Counted from the first letter of the stretch, positions 27,901 through 37,777 are shown. The stretch is DNA of 64,000 nt from Novosphingobium sp. G106 (GCF_019075875.1 NZ_JAHOOZ010000001.1:5646001-5710000), one strand, 5' to 3'. Notes: generated by a model from the sequence alone, not told the origin. Numbers and translations are program-made.

Positions 27901-28362
27901 ATGTTGCACCGTTTGGCCATCGTTCTTTTTCTGACCATGCTTGAAGGTTGTGGGTCCAACGAGCCTGCTCAGCCGACCCAACCCAATTCGCCATCCGGTG
28001 CTGCCACCGCGGCAATCAATTCCCGATTTTCGCCCGGCACTGGAGCGACGCTCAAGAGCCCTCTTCCGCTACCGCTTGGATATTATGCGTTGAATTCCGA
28101 ATGCGGGCCCGCGCTCAAGGACCGCAGACTGGGCATCGAAATTACAGCAACGCAGTGGCGATCGCCTGACCGGGATTACAATCTTCTGCCGGTCGAACGT
28201 CTCGGTGTGAATCGCTATTCGCTGGGCGACGCCGCGCGATCTGTCCGACAAGCGAGTCCGCGGAAGTATCTAGTGGACGAGGGAAGACCGACAGAGCGCC
28301 AAATAACCTGGTGCGCGCCTCAAGCGCCGCGAGGCCGCCAAGGGCGTGATCATCCGCGGTGA
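27901..28362 (+). CDS. Hypothetical lipoprotein, possibly C-terminally shifted
   Basis: Small exported protein of 153 aa. The signal ends in a lipobox-like LEGC with Cys18 (MLEGCGSNEP). After a Pro/Ala-rich linker comes LPLPLGYYALNSECGPAL and a late TWCAP, a layout like short secreted sphingomonad lipoproteins. The last residues (RGRQGRDHPR) look out of frame, and an overlapping frame from 28359 to 28598 continues with Cys-rich sequence, so a frameshift near 28300-28360 is possible. Function unknown. Confidence 0.5.
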   Translation: MLHRLAIVLFLTMLEGCGSNEPAQPTQPNSPSGAATAAINSRFSPGTGATLKSPLPLPLGYYALNSECGPALKDRRLGIEITATQWRSPDRDYNLLPVERLGVNRYSLGDAARSVRQASPRKYLVDEGRPTERQITWCAPQAPRGRQGRDHPR

Positions 28363-28970
28363 CTGCCGATGGGACCTCGGCCTGGTCGGTTGCTTGTCAG
28401 CGAGAACCCTTTGCATATCGCTTCGACGGCGCTCTCGCGCCATTGCAAACCAAGCAGGGTCAACGACGCGGTTGTCAAGGGCGTGGCGCAGTGTGCGGTC
28501 AAAGCGAGGTAGCGCTCACCACAGAGTATACGGTGATCCCGGCGGAACGCGGATGCAAATCGCGGCTCGGCGAGCCACGCATGCCACGGGGCTGCTGAGG
28601 AATTTCAACGATCCGACAAATTCTCAACCAAATGCCGCTCGGTGACGAGATGCCAGCGCCTTTGTTCGATCGCTGGGTTTGTCATTGTATTGCTTCGAAT
28701 TTTGAGGGGAGCACCCGATCTCTCGGTTCGAGGGACACAATCTCGCTGATCTTCATTCGGATTTGGCGAATTTAGAATTCAGATAATTCTGCATAGGCGA
28801 AGTACGAGATTCCACTATTTCCTTTGCGAACGGGACAGGGGCCAAGGGTTTTAGATCCCTGCTCGGGGCTCCTGGGGGCGGTTGCGTCGAGGCTTGTTTG
28901 CCTCGACGCAACCCAACTCGGCCGTGCAAGATTGCACGACTGCAAAATCAAACGGGAAAATGAAACGGGG
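28363..28970. other. Spacer, 608 bp
   Basis: Mostly non-coding. It includes a possible out-of-frame continuation of the preceding lipoprotein (to 28598), an AT-rich stretch from about 28600 to 28830, and the strong hairpin at 28880-28913. Confidence 0.4.
28880..28913. repeat. Perfect 14-bp inverted repeat with 6-base loop
   Basis: Positions 28880-28893 pair fully with 28900-28913 (arms start GGTTGCGTCGAGGC) around TTGTTT. There is no T-run after it on either strand, so it is not a textbook terminator. It may be an extragenic palindrome or an mRNA-stabilising hairpin. Confidence 0.6.
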
Positions 28971-29060
28971 ATGGTGCTTAGGATATTCTATGTGGCGCTG
29001 ACGGCGCTCACGCTCATTCTTTTCGGACTTTACGAGTGGGAATTTTTTTTCGGGTCCTGA
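28971..29060 (+). CDS. Possible 29-residue membrane peptide
   Basis: A short frame, MVLRIFYVALTALTLILF continuing to GLYEWEFFFGS, which would form a single membrane helix with an aromatic tail. A weak purine-rich RBS (AACGGGG) precedes the ATG. It lies 58 bp after a strong hairpin. There is no homology evidence, so it is tentative. Confidence 0.3.
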   Translation: MVLRIFYVALTALTLILFGLYEWEFFFGS

Positions 29061-29150
29061 GTTATGCGCGCCGAATTCTCGCGGCTCGGATTTGAAATTC
29101 ATCGATTTCTCACTAAATCTTGAGCACTGGCCATCCTGCGAGATTATGCC

Positions 29151-29420
29151 ATGACCCTCGATGAAGACGAGCTTCTCAACCACCTCATGAGGCTTGTTGG
29201 AATACGAGCGCCGATCGTCGCCGCTGCAGTCCTGCAGTTGATCGTGGAATTGCGCAGAGCGATGATTTTCGATGAAGATGCGGTCGAGAGGATCAAGGAA
29301 GCAATTGTTCGGGCGGCAGTGCAGGTGAGACCATCGCATACACATGTTGCAGATTTCGAGATCCAGTTGAGAACGAAACTCGACCGTCTTTTTGCAGCAT
29401 CGGAAGCCCCGAGGCCATAG
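29151..29420 (+). CDS. Hypothetical protein, 89 aa
   Basis: Small soluble, mostly helical acidic/alanine-rich protein (DEDELLNHLMRLVGIRAPIVAAA) with no motif I recognise. The ATG at 29151 has no strong RBS (GCGAGATT upstream). It is convergent with rodA. It could be genuine, but support is composition and an open frame only. Confidence 0.35.
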   Translation: MTLDEDELLNHLMRLVGIRAPIVAAAVLQLIVELRRAMIFDEDAVERIKEAIVRAAVQVRPSHTHVADFEIQLRTKLDRLFAASEAPRP

Positions 29421-29591
29421 GTCATCGCCCTCGCGGCAGCGGGCACTCCAAACGGCGCTAGGGTAACCGTCCTATGCTGGGTTGCTCCCGATGGCTTTGC
29501 GGGCGACGCTCAAGTCATGCCGATCCGATCGCATTTCGGTCATTGACTGTCTCTGGCCCCGTATTCTGGACTAAACGAGAGAAGCCAGCTC

Positions 29592-30694
29592 TCAAGATAG
29601 GCTCGCCTTTTTGTTGTCGCGATGGAGCGACAAAAGGATCCCAAGCAGTATCATCACTGTCATCATGGCCGACCCGCCATAGGACATAAGGGGTAGTGGA
29701 ATACCGACAACGGGCGCAAGTCCCATGACCATCGAGAGGTTGATCGCAACGTAGAGAAACAGGGTGAAGGACAGTCCGACGGCCGTCAGGCGCTTGAAAA
29801 CAGTCGCTCCATCTGCGCCCAGGCGCCAGCCCCAGCGAACGAGATAGCCGTAGCCAAGTATCAGCACGGAGCCTCCTAGCAATCCCCACTCTTCCGTCAT
29901 CGAAGCGAAAATGAAGTCAGTGTGGGATTCGGGCAAATATTCAAGGTGGCTCTGCGATCCTCTGAGAAAGCCTTTGCCGAATACGCCCCCCCCGAGCCGA
30001 TCGCGATCTTCGACTGCGTGATGTGGTAGCCGGTGCCGAGCGGGTCGCTCTCGGGATTCATAAAAACGAGGACTCTGTTCTTCTGATAGTCGTGCAGAAG
30101 CTCCCAAGCGATCGGCAGCAGCGCAAGCACGGCCGTTCCCGCCACAAGAAACCATCGTAACGGCAGTCCGGCGACAAAGATCATTAGTATGCCGGCCATC
30201 GAGATCATCATGGCGGTCCCTAAGTCGGGCTGCAGCATTACCAGCACGGCCGGCATGCCAATCATCAAGGCCGCCGGGATAAGAGCGGAGGGAGAAGTTA
30301 TGAACGCGGGAGGAAGACGGTGAAAATATTTGGCAAGGCTGAGCACGACGGCAATCTTCATGAACTCGGACGGCTGCAGGCGAAGAAAGCCGAGGTCGAT
30401 CCAACGCTGTGCGCCCATGCCAATTTTGCCAAACAGTTCAACGACGAAAAGCAACGCCAGGGCGGCAATGTAGAAAGGGTAGGCTACATCCATCCAGCGT
30501 TGGACAGGAACTCGCCATAGACCGATCATCAAGCCGGACAGCAGGACAAATCTGATCCCCTGGTTATAAGCCCAGGGTGCAAGATTTCCGCCTGCCGCCG
30601 AATAAAGTGTCGCAAGGCCGAACGTCACTATCGCGATCAGAACCGTCAGCATTCCCCATGGTAGTTTGCGTAAGGCATCGGGAAGGATCGACAC
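29592..30694 (-). pseudogene. rodA: RodA-like SEDS glycosyltransferase, frameshifted
   Basis: Ten-helix SEDS protein that polymerises lipid II into peptidoglycan strands during elongation. The N-terminal part (GTG at 30694, LPDALRKLPWG; later GMGAQRWIDLGFLRLQPSEF and MLQPDLGTAMM) runs into the C8 run 29986-29993; the C-terminal part continues in another frame (GGVFGKGFLRGSQSHLEYLPE, HTDFIFA, PLPLMSYGGSAM). With six bases in the run the join is SKIAIGSGGVFGKG and the protein is about 366 aa. The gene is an orphan here: no mreBCD or PBP2 gene is adjacent, so it is probably a second rodA copy. Confidence 0.85.
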
Positions 30695-31181
30695 GTACAA
30701 AAGGCTCCGTATTGGCTTTGGCGAGTCTCTTCGAGACCCGATCAGGCACAAGGTTGCAACCCCTCTATCATCTGCCTGTGGATGGAACGGTCGCATCCGT
30801 AAGCGCAAGCTCCCGGTCCAGCTGGCGAGCAGCGCCGCCAGCCGGCTGGTCCAACGCAAGCCAACAGATGCCGAAATTGCCTCGTTGCAGCCATTGCATT
30901 GAGCTGACTGCGTGGCTGGTCTTGGACCCCGACAACGACCGGTCCGTTCAGCGCTTGCCTGGTTGAGTCGGCCGCTTCGACCAACAAAGTAGCCGCGAGG
31001 ACAACGATTCTGCAAATCGGAATTTGAAATTTGTTTAGTTTGGTTTTCCTAAATAATCTATAGCTGGTAAGCGGTTGGTGAATGAGCATCCTGGGCGTTG
31101 ATCCCGATGCTGGCCACCTATGAATGCGTTTTGGCGCGCTTGGGAATACCAACCGCCAAAGGCAAAACCTCCGGAGAGATC
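30695..31181. other. Intergenic region between rodA and sod, 487 bp
   Basis: Divergent spacer that should hold promoters for both genes. The last 150 bp are relatively AT-rich. I see no convincing gene or repeat. Confidence 0.4.
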
Positions 31182-31928
31182 ATGAACCAAGACGCACCGC
31201 TCCTTCAGGAAAAGCCGACCAAGTTGAAATCTGGGCGATCTGATATTTCTAGAACTGTCAGGCGACCTGCTGGCGTAGAGGCTTGCGAAACGGAGCCGGT
31301 CAAAGTTGCGGAACTGCCTTTTGCGCTTGATGCGCTCGAGCCCCTGATCTCGCGCGAGGCAATGCATTTTCACTACGACAAGCATTTCAAGGGGTATGTC
31401 AACAAGTTGAACGCCCTTGTCGTCGGATCGGCCTACGCCGAACTGCCGCTCGAAGACATTGTCCGACAGGCGGCTTGGAAGCGCAAACGCCCGATGCTCG
31501 TCAATGCAAGCCAAACGTGGAATCATGCTTTCTTCTGGCAATGTCTTCAGCCCGGCGGCGTGATGGAGCCCGACGTAATCCTGAGCGAAGCGATAAGACG
31601 AACCTTTGGCAGCTACGCTGACTTCGAGGCCAAGTTCGTCGAAAAAGGCGTAGCGCACGTCGGTTCCGGATGGCTTTGGCTTGCCTGCCATCCGGAACGA
31701 GGGCTCATCATAACGGCGACTGAAGACGCAATTCCGGTCTGGCTGGCATCGGGCCGGGTTCCCCTGCTGGTTTGCGACCTTTGGGAGCACGCCTACTACC
31801 TGGATTGGCGTCACGATCGTGCGGGGTGGCTCAAGGGCTTTCTCGCGCAAGCGGCGAACTGGAATTTTGCGGGCGAGCAGCTTGCTTCCGTTCTCGACCG
31901 AAGGGAGCCTTGGACGTATTGCCGTTGA
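31182..31928 (+). CDS. Fe/Mn superoxide dismutase with N-terminal extension
   Basis: Superoxide dismutase of 248 aa. The four metal ligands are recognisable: His in HYDKHFKGYV, His in TWNHAFFWQC, and Asp and His in CDLWEHAYYLDW. GSGWLWLAC is also typical. The ATG at 31182 follows GGAGAG; this start leaves about 40 extra residues before the usual N-terminus (KVAELPFALDALEPLIS), with no signal peptide. Metal preference cannot be settled by eye. It probably protects the cytoplasm from superoxide as part of this stress-gene region. Confidence 0.9.
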   Translation: MNQDAPLLQEKPTKLKSGRSDISRTVRRPAGVEACETEPVKVAELPFALDALEPLISREAMHFHYDKHFKGYVNKLNALVVGSAYAELPLEDIVRQAAWKRKRPMLVNASQTWNHAFFWQCLQPGGVMEPDVILSEAIRRTFGSYADFEAKFVEKGVAHVGSGWLWLACHPERGLIITATEDAIPVWLASGRVPLLVCDLWEHAYYLDWRHDRAGWLKGFLAQAANWNFAGEQLASVLDRREPWTYCR

Positions 31929-32381
31929 CGTCGCCGCGGTCGCGCTCGGTCAGGAGCGACCAAGGACGGCCGAACTAAGAATAAGCGTCTCATTGGAATA
32001 TGTCGTACTTCGTCGAAGCTGCCATCGATCATCCACGTAGCGCCCTGGGCTACGCAGCGCTTCTCGATTGCGTCGGCTGTGGCCGGCCGGCGACAAGGCT
32101 GGCCATATCGCAACTCGCCAGAATGATGTGGAACGACTGCTTCGGAATTTCTTCCGCACCGCCCTGGGAGCATGTCCCGGCCGATTCACCCCAAAAAAGA
32201 ATGCTCTTTCGTGCTGCCGCCTTAGCACTTGAGGGTTCCTTCAGATATGGCTCGGTCGTACGATCATGATGCTGCGGCCGGAACGGCGATCCTTCTCGTC
32301 AGCGCCGAGGAAATCGGGACCAGCTTGTCACGCCACGTGAGCGCGCCGAAAGCAGCATGCTCCTAAAGGAAGGTAGGCATC
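31929..32381. other. Intergenic region, 453 bp
   Basis: Spacer between sod and an MscS gene. An open frame at 32000-32269 (89 aa) has no family resemblance and a poor RBS and is not called. The last 20 bp carry a good RBS (AGGAAGG) for the MscS gene. Confidence 0.4.
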
Positions 32382-33659
32382 ATGGATTGGCAGGAGTGGG
32401 TCTCGCATAGCGGCCTCAGCTTGTCCGGTTCGTTCGATTTGGAAGCGCTAGTCGTAGCAGGTATTCTCGCGGTGGGCGCACTCGCAATTGGCTGGATCGT
32501 GGGAAGGCGCGCTGGGCCTTGGCTTAGCGAACGTATCCATCTGCTTGGTGGAAGCGTTCCGGCAGGCAATCGCAAGACGGTGACGGGCATCGTTCAGTGT
32601 TCCGTTGCCGGGCTCCTCCTGCTCGTCGCCGGCAATTCGGTAGCCTTGAGCCCACTGGGCCTCACGTTGCTCGCCGTTACGCTGGGGATGGTGACGGGTG
32701 TTCTGAGCATCCGGGTTGCTCGCGCATTGGCTGTCGGGAGAATGCCTGCCCGGATAGTCGGTCTGGGCGTTCTCGTCGCGACGACCGCGGCGGCCCTGGG
32801 CGGCATGCGTCCGTTGATAGAGGGGTTGGACAGCGTTGGATTCTCGATCGGCACGCATCGTCTCTCACTGCTCGGTACAGTCAATGCCATCGTCATTATT
32901 GCTGTTCTTTACGGAATCGCGCGTATCGTAAATCATGTGGTCAGCCACGTGATCGACCGCGTAAGCGGCCTGGATCTTTCGCAGCGTGTTCTCATCCGAA
33001 AGCTCTCGGGCATCGGTGTCATCACTATTGCGGTTCTGCTCGGGATCGATCTGCTCGGAATTGACCTCACCGCCCTTACAGTATTTTCCGGGGCGGTCGG
33101 ACTTGCGATAGGGTTCGGACTTCAGAAAACCTTTGGGAACCTGATTGCCGGGCTAATCTTGCTGATGGATCGATCGGTAAAGCCTGGTGATGTCATCGTC
33201 GTAGGCGATACTTTTGGCGCGGTGGGAAAGATTGGCGTCCGTGCGGTCTCCGTATTGACCCGTGACGGCAAGGAGCATCTCATACCCAATGAACAATTGA
33301 TGACGGAGCCGGTGGAGAACTGGTCCTACACCAACCGTAACGTGCGCATTCACGTGCCGGTGGGCGTAGCTTATTCAAGTGATCTGGCATTGGCACGGCG
33401 ACTGATGATTGAGGCCGCGAGCGCGGCGGCGCGCGTGCTTGCGGAACCCGGGCCTTCAGTTTGGCTCAAGGGTTTCGGCGACAGTTCGGTCGATCACGAG
33501 ATCCTGGTATGGATTGCCGACCCCGAACTCGGTGTCGGGAGTGTTCGTTCCGAGATACTGAACCGCCTATGGATGCTCTTCGCCGAAAATCATATCGAGA
33601 TACCGTTTCCGCAACGCGACATCCACGTGCGCAGCGTGTCGAAACCAGAAACAGACTGA
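32382..33659 (+). CDS. MscS-family mechanosensitive channel, 425 aa
   Basis: Channel with about six to seven membrane helices, more than the classic three of MscS. The pore helix and hinge are textbook: SGAVGLAIGFGLQKTFGN and LIAGLILLMDRSVKPGD, followed by the beta domain VGKIGVRAVSVLTRDGKEHL and IPNEQLMTEPVENWSY. A strong RBS (AGGAAGG) lies 9 bp before the ATG. This is the third MscS-type gene in the window and the most canonical in the pore region. It is convergent with a LysR gene (51 bp). Confidence 0.9.
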   Translation: MDWQEWVSHSGLSLSGSFDLEALVVAGILAVGALAIGWIVGRRAGPWLSERIHLLGGSVPAGNRKTVTGIVQCSVAGLLLLVAGNSVALSPLGLTLLAVTLGMVTGVLSIRVARALAVGRMPARIVGLGVLVATTAAALGGMRPLIEGLDSVGFSIGTHRLSLLGTVNAIVIIAVLYGIARIVNHVVSHVIDRVSGLDLSQRVLIRKLSGIGVITIAVLLGIDLLGIDLTALTVFSGAVGLAIGFGLQKTFGNLIAGLILLMDRSVKPGDVIVVGDTFGAVGKIGVRAVSVLTRDGKEHLIPNEQLMTEPVENWSYTNRNVRIHVPVGVAYSSDLALARRLMIEAASAAARVLAEPGPSVWLKGFGDSSVDHEILVWIADPELGVGSVRSEILNRLWMLFAENHIEIPFPQRDIHVRSVSKPETD

Positions 33660-33710
33660 TTCGGCTTCGCTTCTTCTCGCCATTGAGATCTCGCAGAACC
33701 TGCTGCGCGC

Positions 33711-34556
33711 TCAGCGGGCGAGCTCGTCCAAATGCCATTTTGCCCGTTCCACCAGCCGGGTGGCGATCTCCTTATCGAGAGACGAGCGCCAGCATACGAA
33801 AGGGGAAAACGCCATGGTTGGGGCGTCCGCGATCGCAGTCAAAGTTCCGGACTTGAGGTAACGCCATGCCAACCGCTCGGGAACGTAACCGCTCGCGCGC
33901 GTCTCCACGATCCAGTCGATCGCAAGAACGCCCAGGTCGAGCTCGAGTCCCGGTGCGGGAAATTCGCCCAAACGGGCGGTGAGCTCGGCCTTTGCCGATT
34001 CTCCCCAATCTACGCGAACGAAATTGTCCTGCCAGTTCGAACCCAGATCCGCCGTCACTAGGATGAGGCGGTCTCGCGCGATCTCCTCAATCCGCACGCC
34101 TTTTAGCCGGACGGGCGCATAAAGGAATGCGATGTCGAGATCTCCATCTTCGATAGCTCTGTTGAGCTGGGCGGGTGCTGCAGCCGTGGCCCGAAATGCG
34201 ATTTGGGGAAATGTCTCGCGGACTTCCTGCAGCCACGGGATCAGGAACGATGGCCATAGCGCGTGCTGACCGCCGACACGGATGGATCGTTCGAAGCGAA
34301 CAGGCATGGCGGCCCGGGCGCGAGCCTGCTCCCAGATACGCACAAAGCTCTGCATAGGTTCGATCAAGCGGCGACCAGCCGGCGTCAGCCGACACCCGCG
34401 CTTGTCCCGGTCGAACAATCGGACGTCGAGCAGGTGCTCGAGTTGCTTGATCCGCTCGGTGACGGTGGGCGGACTCGCGTTCACGCGCTTGGCGGCCGCC
34501 ACGAAGCTTCCCGTTGCTGCGGCGGCGAGGAAGGTGCGGGCGACGGTGACATCCAT
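33711..34556 (-). CDS. LysR-family transcriptional regulator
   Basis: Regulator of 281 aa with the N-terminal winged helix (FLAAAATGSFVAAAKRVNASPPTVTERIKQLE) and a C-terminal ligand-binding domain (residues about 90-281). The neighbours do not reveal a clear target: it is convergent with the MscS gene and separated from the universal stress gene by 484 bp. LysR proteins usually control a divergent gene, so a target upstream is expected but no gene lies right there. Confidence 0.85.
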   Translation of the reverse strand: MDVTVARTFLAAAATGSFVAAAKRVNASPPTVTERIKQLEHLLDVRLFDRDKRGCRLTPAGRRLIEPMQSFVRIWEQARARAAMPVRFERSIRVGGQHALWPSFLIPWLQEVRETFPQIAFRATAAAPAQLNRAIEDGDLDIAFLYAPVRLKGVRIEEIARDRLILVTADLGSNWQDNFVRVDWGESAKAELTARLGEFPAPGLELDLGVLAIDWIVETRASGYVPERLAWRYLKSGTLTAIADAPTMAFSPFVCWRSSLDKEIATRLVERAKWHLDELAR

Positions 34557-35040
34557 TGCGTCAGCTTATTGGAAATGTCTGCGCGATCAAGCGTATGCAT
34601 TCATCATCCATCGGTGTTTCGCTATCGGCAGCACCGATAGTCAAGCCGCGGCCCAGCCATCCACCCGCAGACGTGTCGCCAAGGAGCCGGCTGAACTTGC
34701 TCGCTAATTAAGGGGGGCGAGGACCAAGGGAGATACCCTTCACGTGGTTCCGAGCGATCCAGCCTGCAGGTGGGGCGATAGCTCTTATCCGCGAAAAAGC
34801 CTAAGCCGACTAGCTGTGTTCGACATATGTACGATGGTTATCCGGCATTGCCCGGCGCAATGCGGAACAAGGCATGAGGATAGCACATTGCGGGGCTCTG
34901 GAAGAGGTCGCGTGCGTATCCTCTTCTCGGCGCGTAGGCGCCATGCGAGGTATCGAAACGCGCGGGGCAGGCGGAACAGGGGGAGAAATCACAACTTCGA
35001 ACGCGGGGTACGGTCTAACTAATCCTACTGGAGTTCGGAA
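34557..35040. other. Intergenic region, 484 bp
   Basis: Divergent spacer between the LysR gene and the universal stress gene. I see no convincing coding frame or RNA. It should contain promoters for both genes. Confidence 0.4.
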
Positions 35041-35910
35041 ATGCGAAAGATATTGGTGGCTACGGACTTTTCTCCCCGCTCCGATCGCGCCTTGCGTCGA
35101 GGAGTCTTGCTCGCTCATCAGGTCGACGCGGAGATCGTGATGATCCATGCGCTTGATGACGATTTGCCGTCATCGATTATCTCCACGCAGCGGAATGCGG
35201 CCGAGACGCTGCTTTCCGAAACCGCCAGTTCGATAAGGCAAATTGACGGCATAGCCTGTTCCTACGCTTTGGCTTTCGGCGATCCTTTCAAAGCGCTGCT
35301 CGATGCTGCCTCGGAAATGCAACCCGAGCTGATCGTCATGGGGCCTCATCGACGGAATCTGCTTAAGGACGTTTTTGTCGGTACCACGGCCGAGCGGATC
35401 ATCCGCGAATGCGGCATTCCCATCATTTCGGCAGGCGGAGTACCGGCGGGCTACTATCAGCGCGTGACGATAGCGACGGATCTCTCGGAGTCTTCGTGGT
35501 GCGCTGTCTCGACCGCTCAGAAACTTGGGCTGCTGGACGCGACTGACGTCTCGCTCCTCCACGTGCTCGAGACAAGCGAAACAACGAGGCTGCAACGATC
35601 GTTTCGCAGCACGCAAGCCATCGAGGATCACGTGCTCTCCGCTCGAGCCGAAGCCATGCAATGCCTGCAAGCCTTGGCCGGCGACGCAGGCGTCGTACCA
35701 GACAGGATGAAAGTGGAGGCGCTCAAGTTCTCCATTGCCGACACCATCAAGTCGATCGTCGCGACCGCCGGCAGTGACCTTCTTGTGATAGGAACCCACG
35801 GCCGTTCGGGGTTCCAGAGACTCTTTCTCGGAAAGGTCGCCGAGGAGTTGCTTCGCGGCGCCGATGTTGACATCCTGGCTGTGGGCTTGCCTCATGCATG
35901 CCTGAATTGA
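35041..35910 (+). CDS. Tandem-domain universal stress protein
   Basis: Two UspA domains in one chain of 289 aa: residues 1-135 (MRKILVATDFS to IPIISAGG) and about 140-285 (RVTIATDLSESS to ADVDILAVG). The second carries most of the ATP-binding loop (GTHGRSGFQRLFLG), but the residue after the last Gly is Lys rather than Ser/Thr; the first loop is degenerate (GPHRRNLLKDVFVGT). Such proteins bind nucleotides and help survival in stasis or oxygen limitation. A GGAG lies just upstream of the ATG. Confidence 0.88.
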   Translation: MRKILVATDFSPRSDRALRRGVLLAHQVDAEIVMIHALDDDLPSSIISTQRNAAETLLSETASSIRQIDGIACSYALAFGDPFKALLDAASEMQPELIVMGPHRRNLLKDVFVGTTAERIIRECGIPIISAGGVPAGYYQRVTIATDLSESSWCAVSTAQKLGLLDATDVSLLHVLETSETTRLQRSFRSTQAIEDHVLSARAEAMQCLQALAGDAGVVPDRMKVEALKFSIADTIKSIVATAGSDLLVIGTHGRSGFQRLFLGKVAEELLRGADVDILAVGLPHACLN

Positions 35911-36019
35911 TTGTCAGGACTCTATGGTGCTCGGAGATTTTACCGGTCATCTCGAGCGCAGATTCCCGCGTCCTTGTCGTCCGGTGCGGATTATGCGCTT
36001 TCTTCGCGCAAGAACCAGT

Positions 36020-36199
36020 TCACTGGGTGCTAGAGTAGATAACTAGCCCCGCTCCCGCCGGCAACAGGGCGGCACCCGCTAGCCAGATTGCGGCTTTGGT
36101 CGATTTGAGCCGGTCGCGGCGCAGGAGATGGTCCAGGATTGCCAAAAGAAATGCTGATATTGCGAGAAGTATCATGGCGGACAATTGAAATTCGTTCAC
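36020..36199 (-). CDS. Small two-helix membrane protein
   Basis: About 59 aa from a GTG at 36197-36199 (an earlier in-frame ATG at 36232 adds 11 residues). It has two hydrophobic helices (SAMILLAISAFLLAILDHLL and AAIWLAGAALLPAGAGLVIY) separated by a basic loop RRDRLKSTK. No family recognised. It lies between the Usp gene and the Crp/Fnr regulator. Confidence 0.4.
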   Translation of the reverse strand: MNEFQLSAMILLAISAFLLAILDHLLRRDRLKSTKAAIWLAGAALLPAGAGLVIYSSTQ

Positions 36200-36492
36200 G
36201 ATATAAACTTTCTCACTGCAAAGAATTGGCATTTTCGGAATTGGTAAAATGTTGTCGGATAATTGAAATGTGTCGCTTTAATAGGATTGGCCCGAATGAT
36301 AATCTTAGCGCGTTCTTGCGGCTGCTTGCCTTCGTGCCGTAGCGATATGTCTACTTCGCGAAAGCATCGGGTTAAACGCGAAGCGGTCCTGAGGTTCCGT
36401 GGGAGCTTTCGGAAAAATCATGGTGCGCTTGATTTTCCCATATGATGAGCGGGCCGATCGATCTGCCTGTATAAGCCGAAGGCCCGCATCAG

Positions 36493-37257
36493 ATGGAGGA
36501 AGAAATAGGTAATTCCGTCGGAGTTATTCAATCCGAAGCTCAGCGAGATTTGCTGAACGTGGCGCGTGGGCTTCCAACCTTTCGTCAGGTGCCCACCGAC
36601 AGCCTCATTCGGTTGCTGGAAGGGGCGAGCGTGAAACGCTATCCCGCGGGAACTCAGCTTTTTTTCGAGGGGGAATTGGCGTCGCATCTCTATGGCATCG
36701 TCGATGGTATGGTCGAGTTGTTTGCGGGCAGCGGCGATTCGGAACGTGGAATTCTTCTTCTGGCAAAGGGGGATGTATTCATGCCCGGTGCCGCTCTGTT
36801 TGATGAACCATACTTGCACGCCGCACGCATCCTTCGCCGGACGAAGCTTCTCGAGGTCGATGTCCGCGTTCTGCGTGCCGAGGCAGCGCGAACCGGCGAG
36901 CTTGCCATGGCTATCGGGCGCGTCCTCGCCGGGCAGTTCCGAATGGCGGTACGAAGCATAATAGATCTCAAAACCAGCGCGGCAGCGCAAAGGCTGGCGA
37001 TAATCCTGCTGCGTCTTGTCGATCAGCATGACGGCGCCGGGTTGCCACGATTACCGATTGCAAAGCGCACTCTGGCAACCCGTCTGGGCATGACCGCCGA
37101 GACGCTGTCGCGTACTCTGCAAATCGTCGCCAGCAACGGTCTCGTCGTGAGGGGGTCTTCGCTATTGCTGCGCGATCGAGCAAAACTCGAAGCGTTCTGT
37201 GGGCCCTCACTCGATCGTGGACTTCACGAGTTCGAATTAGGCGTCAGCGCGCTTTGA
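36493..37257 (+). CDS. Crp/Fnr-family transcriptional regulator
   Basis: Regulator of 254 aa with an N-terminal cyclic-nucleotide-fold sensor domain (about 25-150, including FFEGELASHLYGIVDGMVELF) and a C-terminal winged helix (TLATRLGMTAETLSRTLQIVASNGLV). The four cysteines of an FNR iron-sulfur cluster are absent, so it senses something else. An FNR-type box lies 0.5 kb downstream before the PRC-barrel gene and may be one of its targets. Confidence 0.88.
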   Translation: MEEEIGNSVGVIQSEAQRDLLNVARGLPTFRQVPTDSLIRLLEGASVKRYPAGTQLFFEGELASHLYGIVDGMVELFAGSGDSERGILLLAKGDVFMPGAALFDEPYLHAARILRRTKLLEVDVRVLRAEAARTGELAMAIGRVLAGQFRMAVRSIIDLKTSAAAQRLAIILLRLVDQHDGAGLPRLPIAKRTLATRLGMTAETLSRTLQIVASNGLVVRGSSLLLRDRAKLEAFCGPSLDRGLHEFELGVSAL

Positions 37258-37323
37258 ATCTGAAACGTCGCGAACGCGGGATCACCTGCCGACACAAAGC
37301 ATCGACTGATCGCGGCGCGCCTC

Positions 37324-37695
37324 TCACCAAGGAAAGCCGTAGAACCCATATATCTGCTGCCCATAGGAGGCGTCGTAGGCCGGCTCGCGTCCGACCTTGT
37401 AGGAAGGTGCGCCCTCGATCTGTTCTCTCGTGAGGTTTACTACGTACCCCGACCGTTCTTCATCATATTTCAGCGCATCCCACGGCAGCGGGTAGTGATT
37501 CTCAAAGAGTCCTAGAACCCCCCCGAACGTCAGCACCGCATAGCGGACACGACCATCACGCTTACCCACCATGAAGTGTTCCAGGCGGCCCAGCTTTTCG
37601 CCGGCAAGATTGTAAACGTTCGTGCCCTGGACCTTCTCCGACGAGATCAGGTCGTCCGTTTCATGGCGTCCGATCGAAGCAATCATCTCGTTCAT
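37324..37695 (-). CDS. PRC-barrel domain protein
   Basis: Protein of 123 aa with a PRC-barrel fold: SSEKVQGTNVYNLAGEKLGRLEHF then a second strand set GRVRYAVLTFGGVLGLFENHYPLPWDAL. The tail is rich in Tyr and Gly (YGQQIYGFYGFPW). The start at 37693-37695 has AGGA eight bases upstream and matches the conserved beginning; earlier in-frame codons are not needed. It is a cytoplasmic stress-type protein of unknown role, probably under the FNR-type box at 37778-37803. Confidence 0.75.
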   Translation of the reverse strand: MNEMIASIGRHETDDLISSEKVQGTNVYNLAGEKLGRLEHFMVGKRDGRVRYAVLTFGGVLGLFENHYPLPWDALKYDEERSGYVVNLTREQIEGAPSYKVGREPAYDASYGQQIYGFYGFPW

Positions 37696-37777
37696 CGGTA
37701 AATTCCTGTCAGATAAAGAGTGCGCGCGCGATAACGGCGCGTCTGAAGGTAAAGTGCGCAGAACCAGCATAGCGTTC

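Noticed and set aside
32000..32269. Plus-strand frame of 89 codons after sod
   Set aside because: Weak RBS and no resemblance to a known protein; an overlapping minus-strand frame is equally open.
34744..35022. Frame of 92 codons upstream of the universal stress gene
   Set aside because: Arg-rich shadow-like composition and no RBS.
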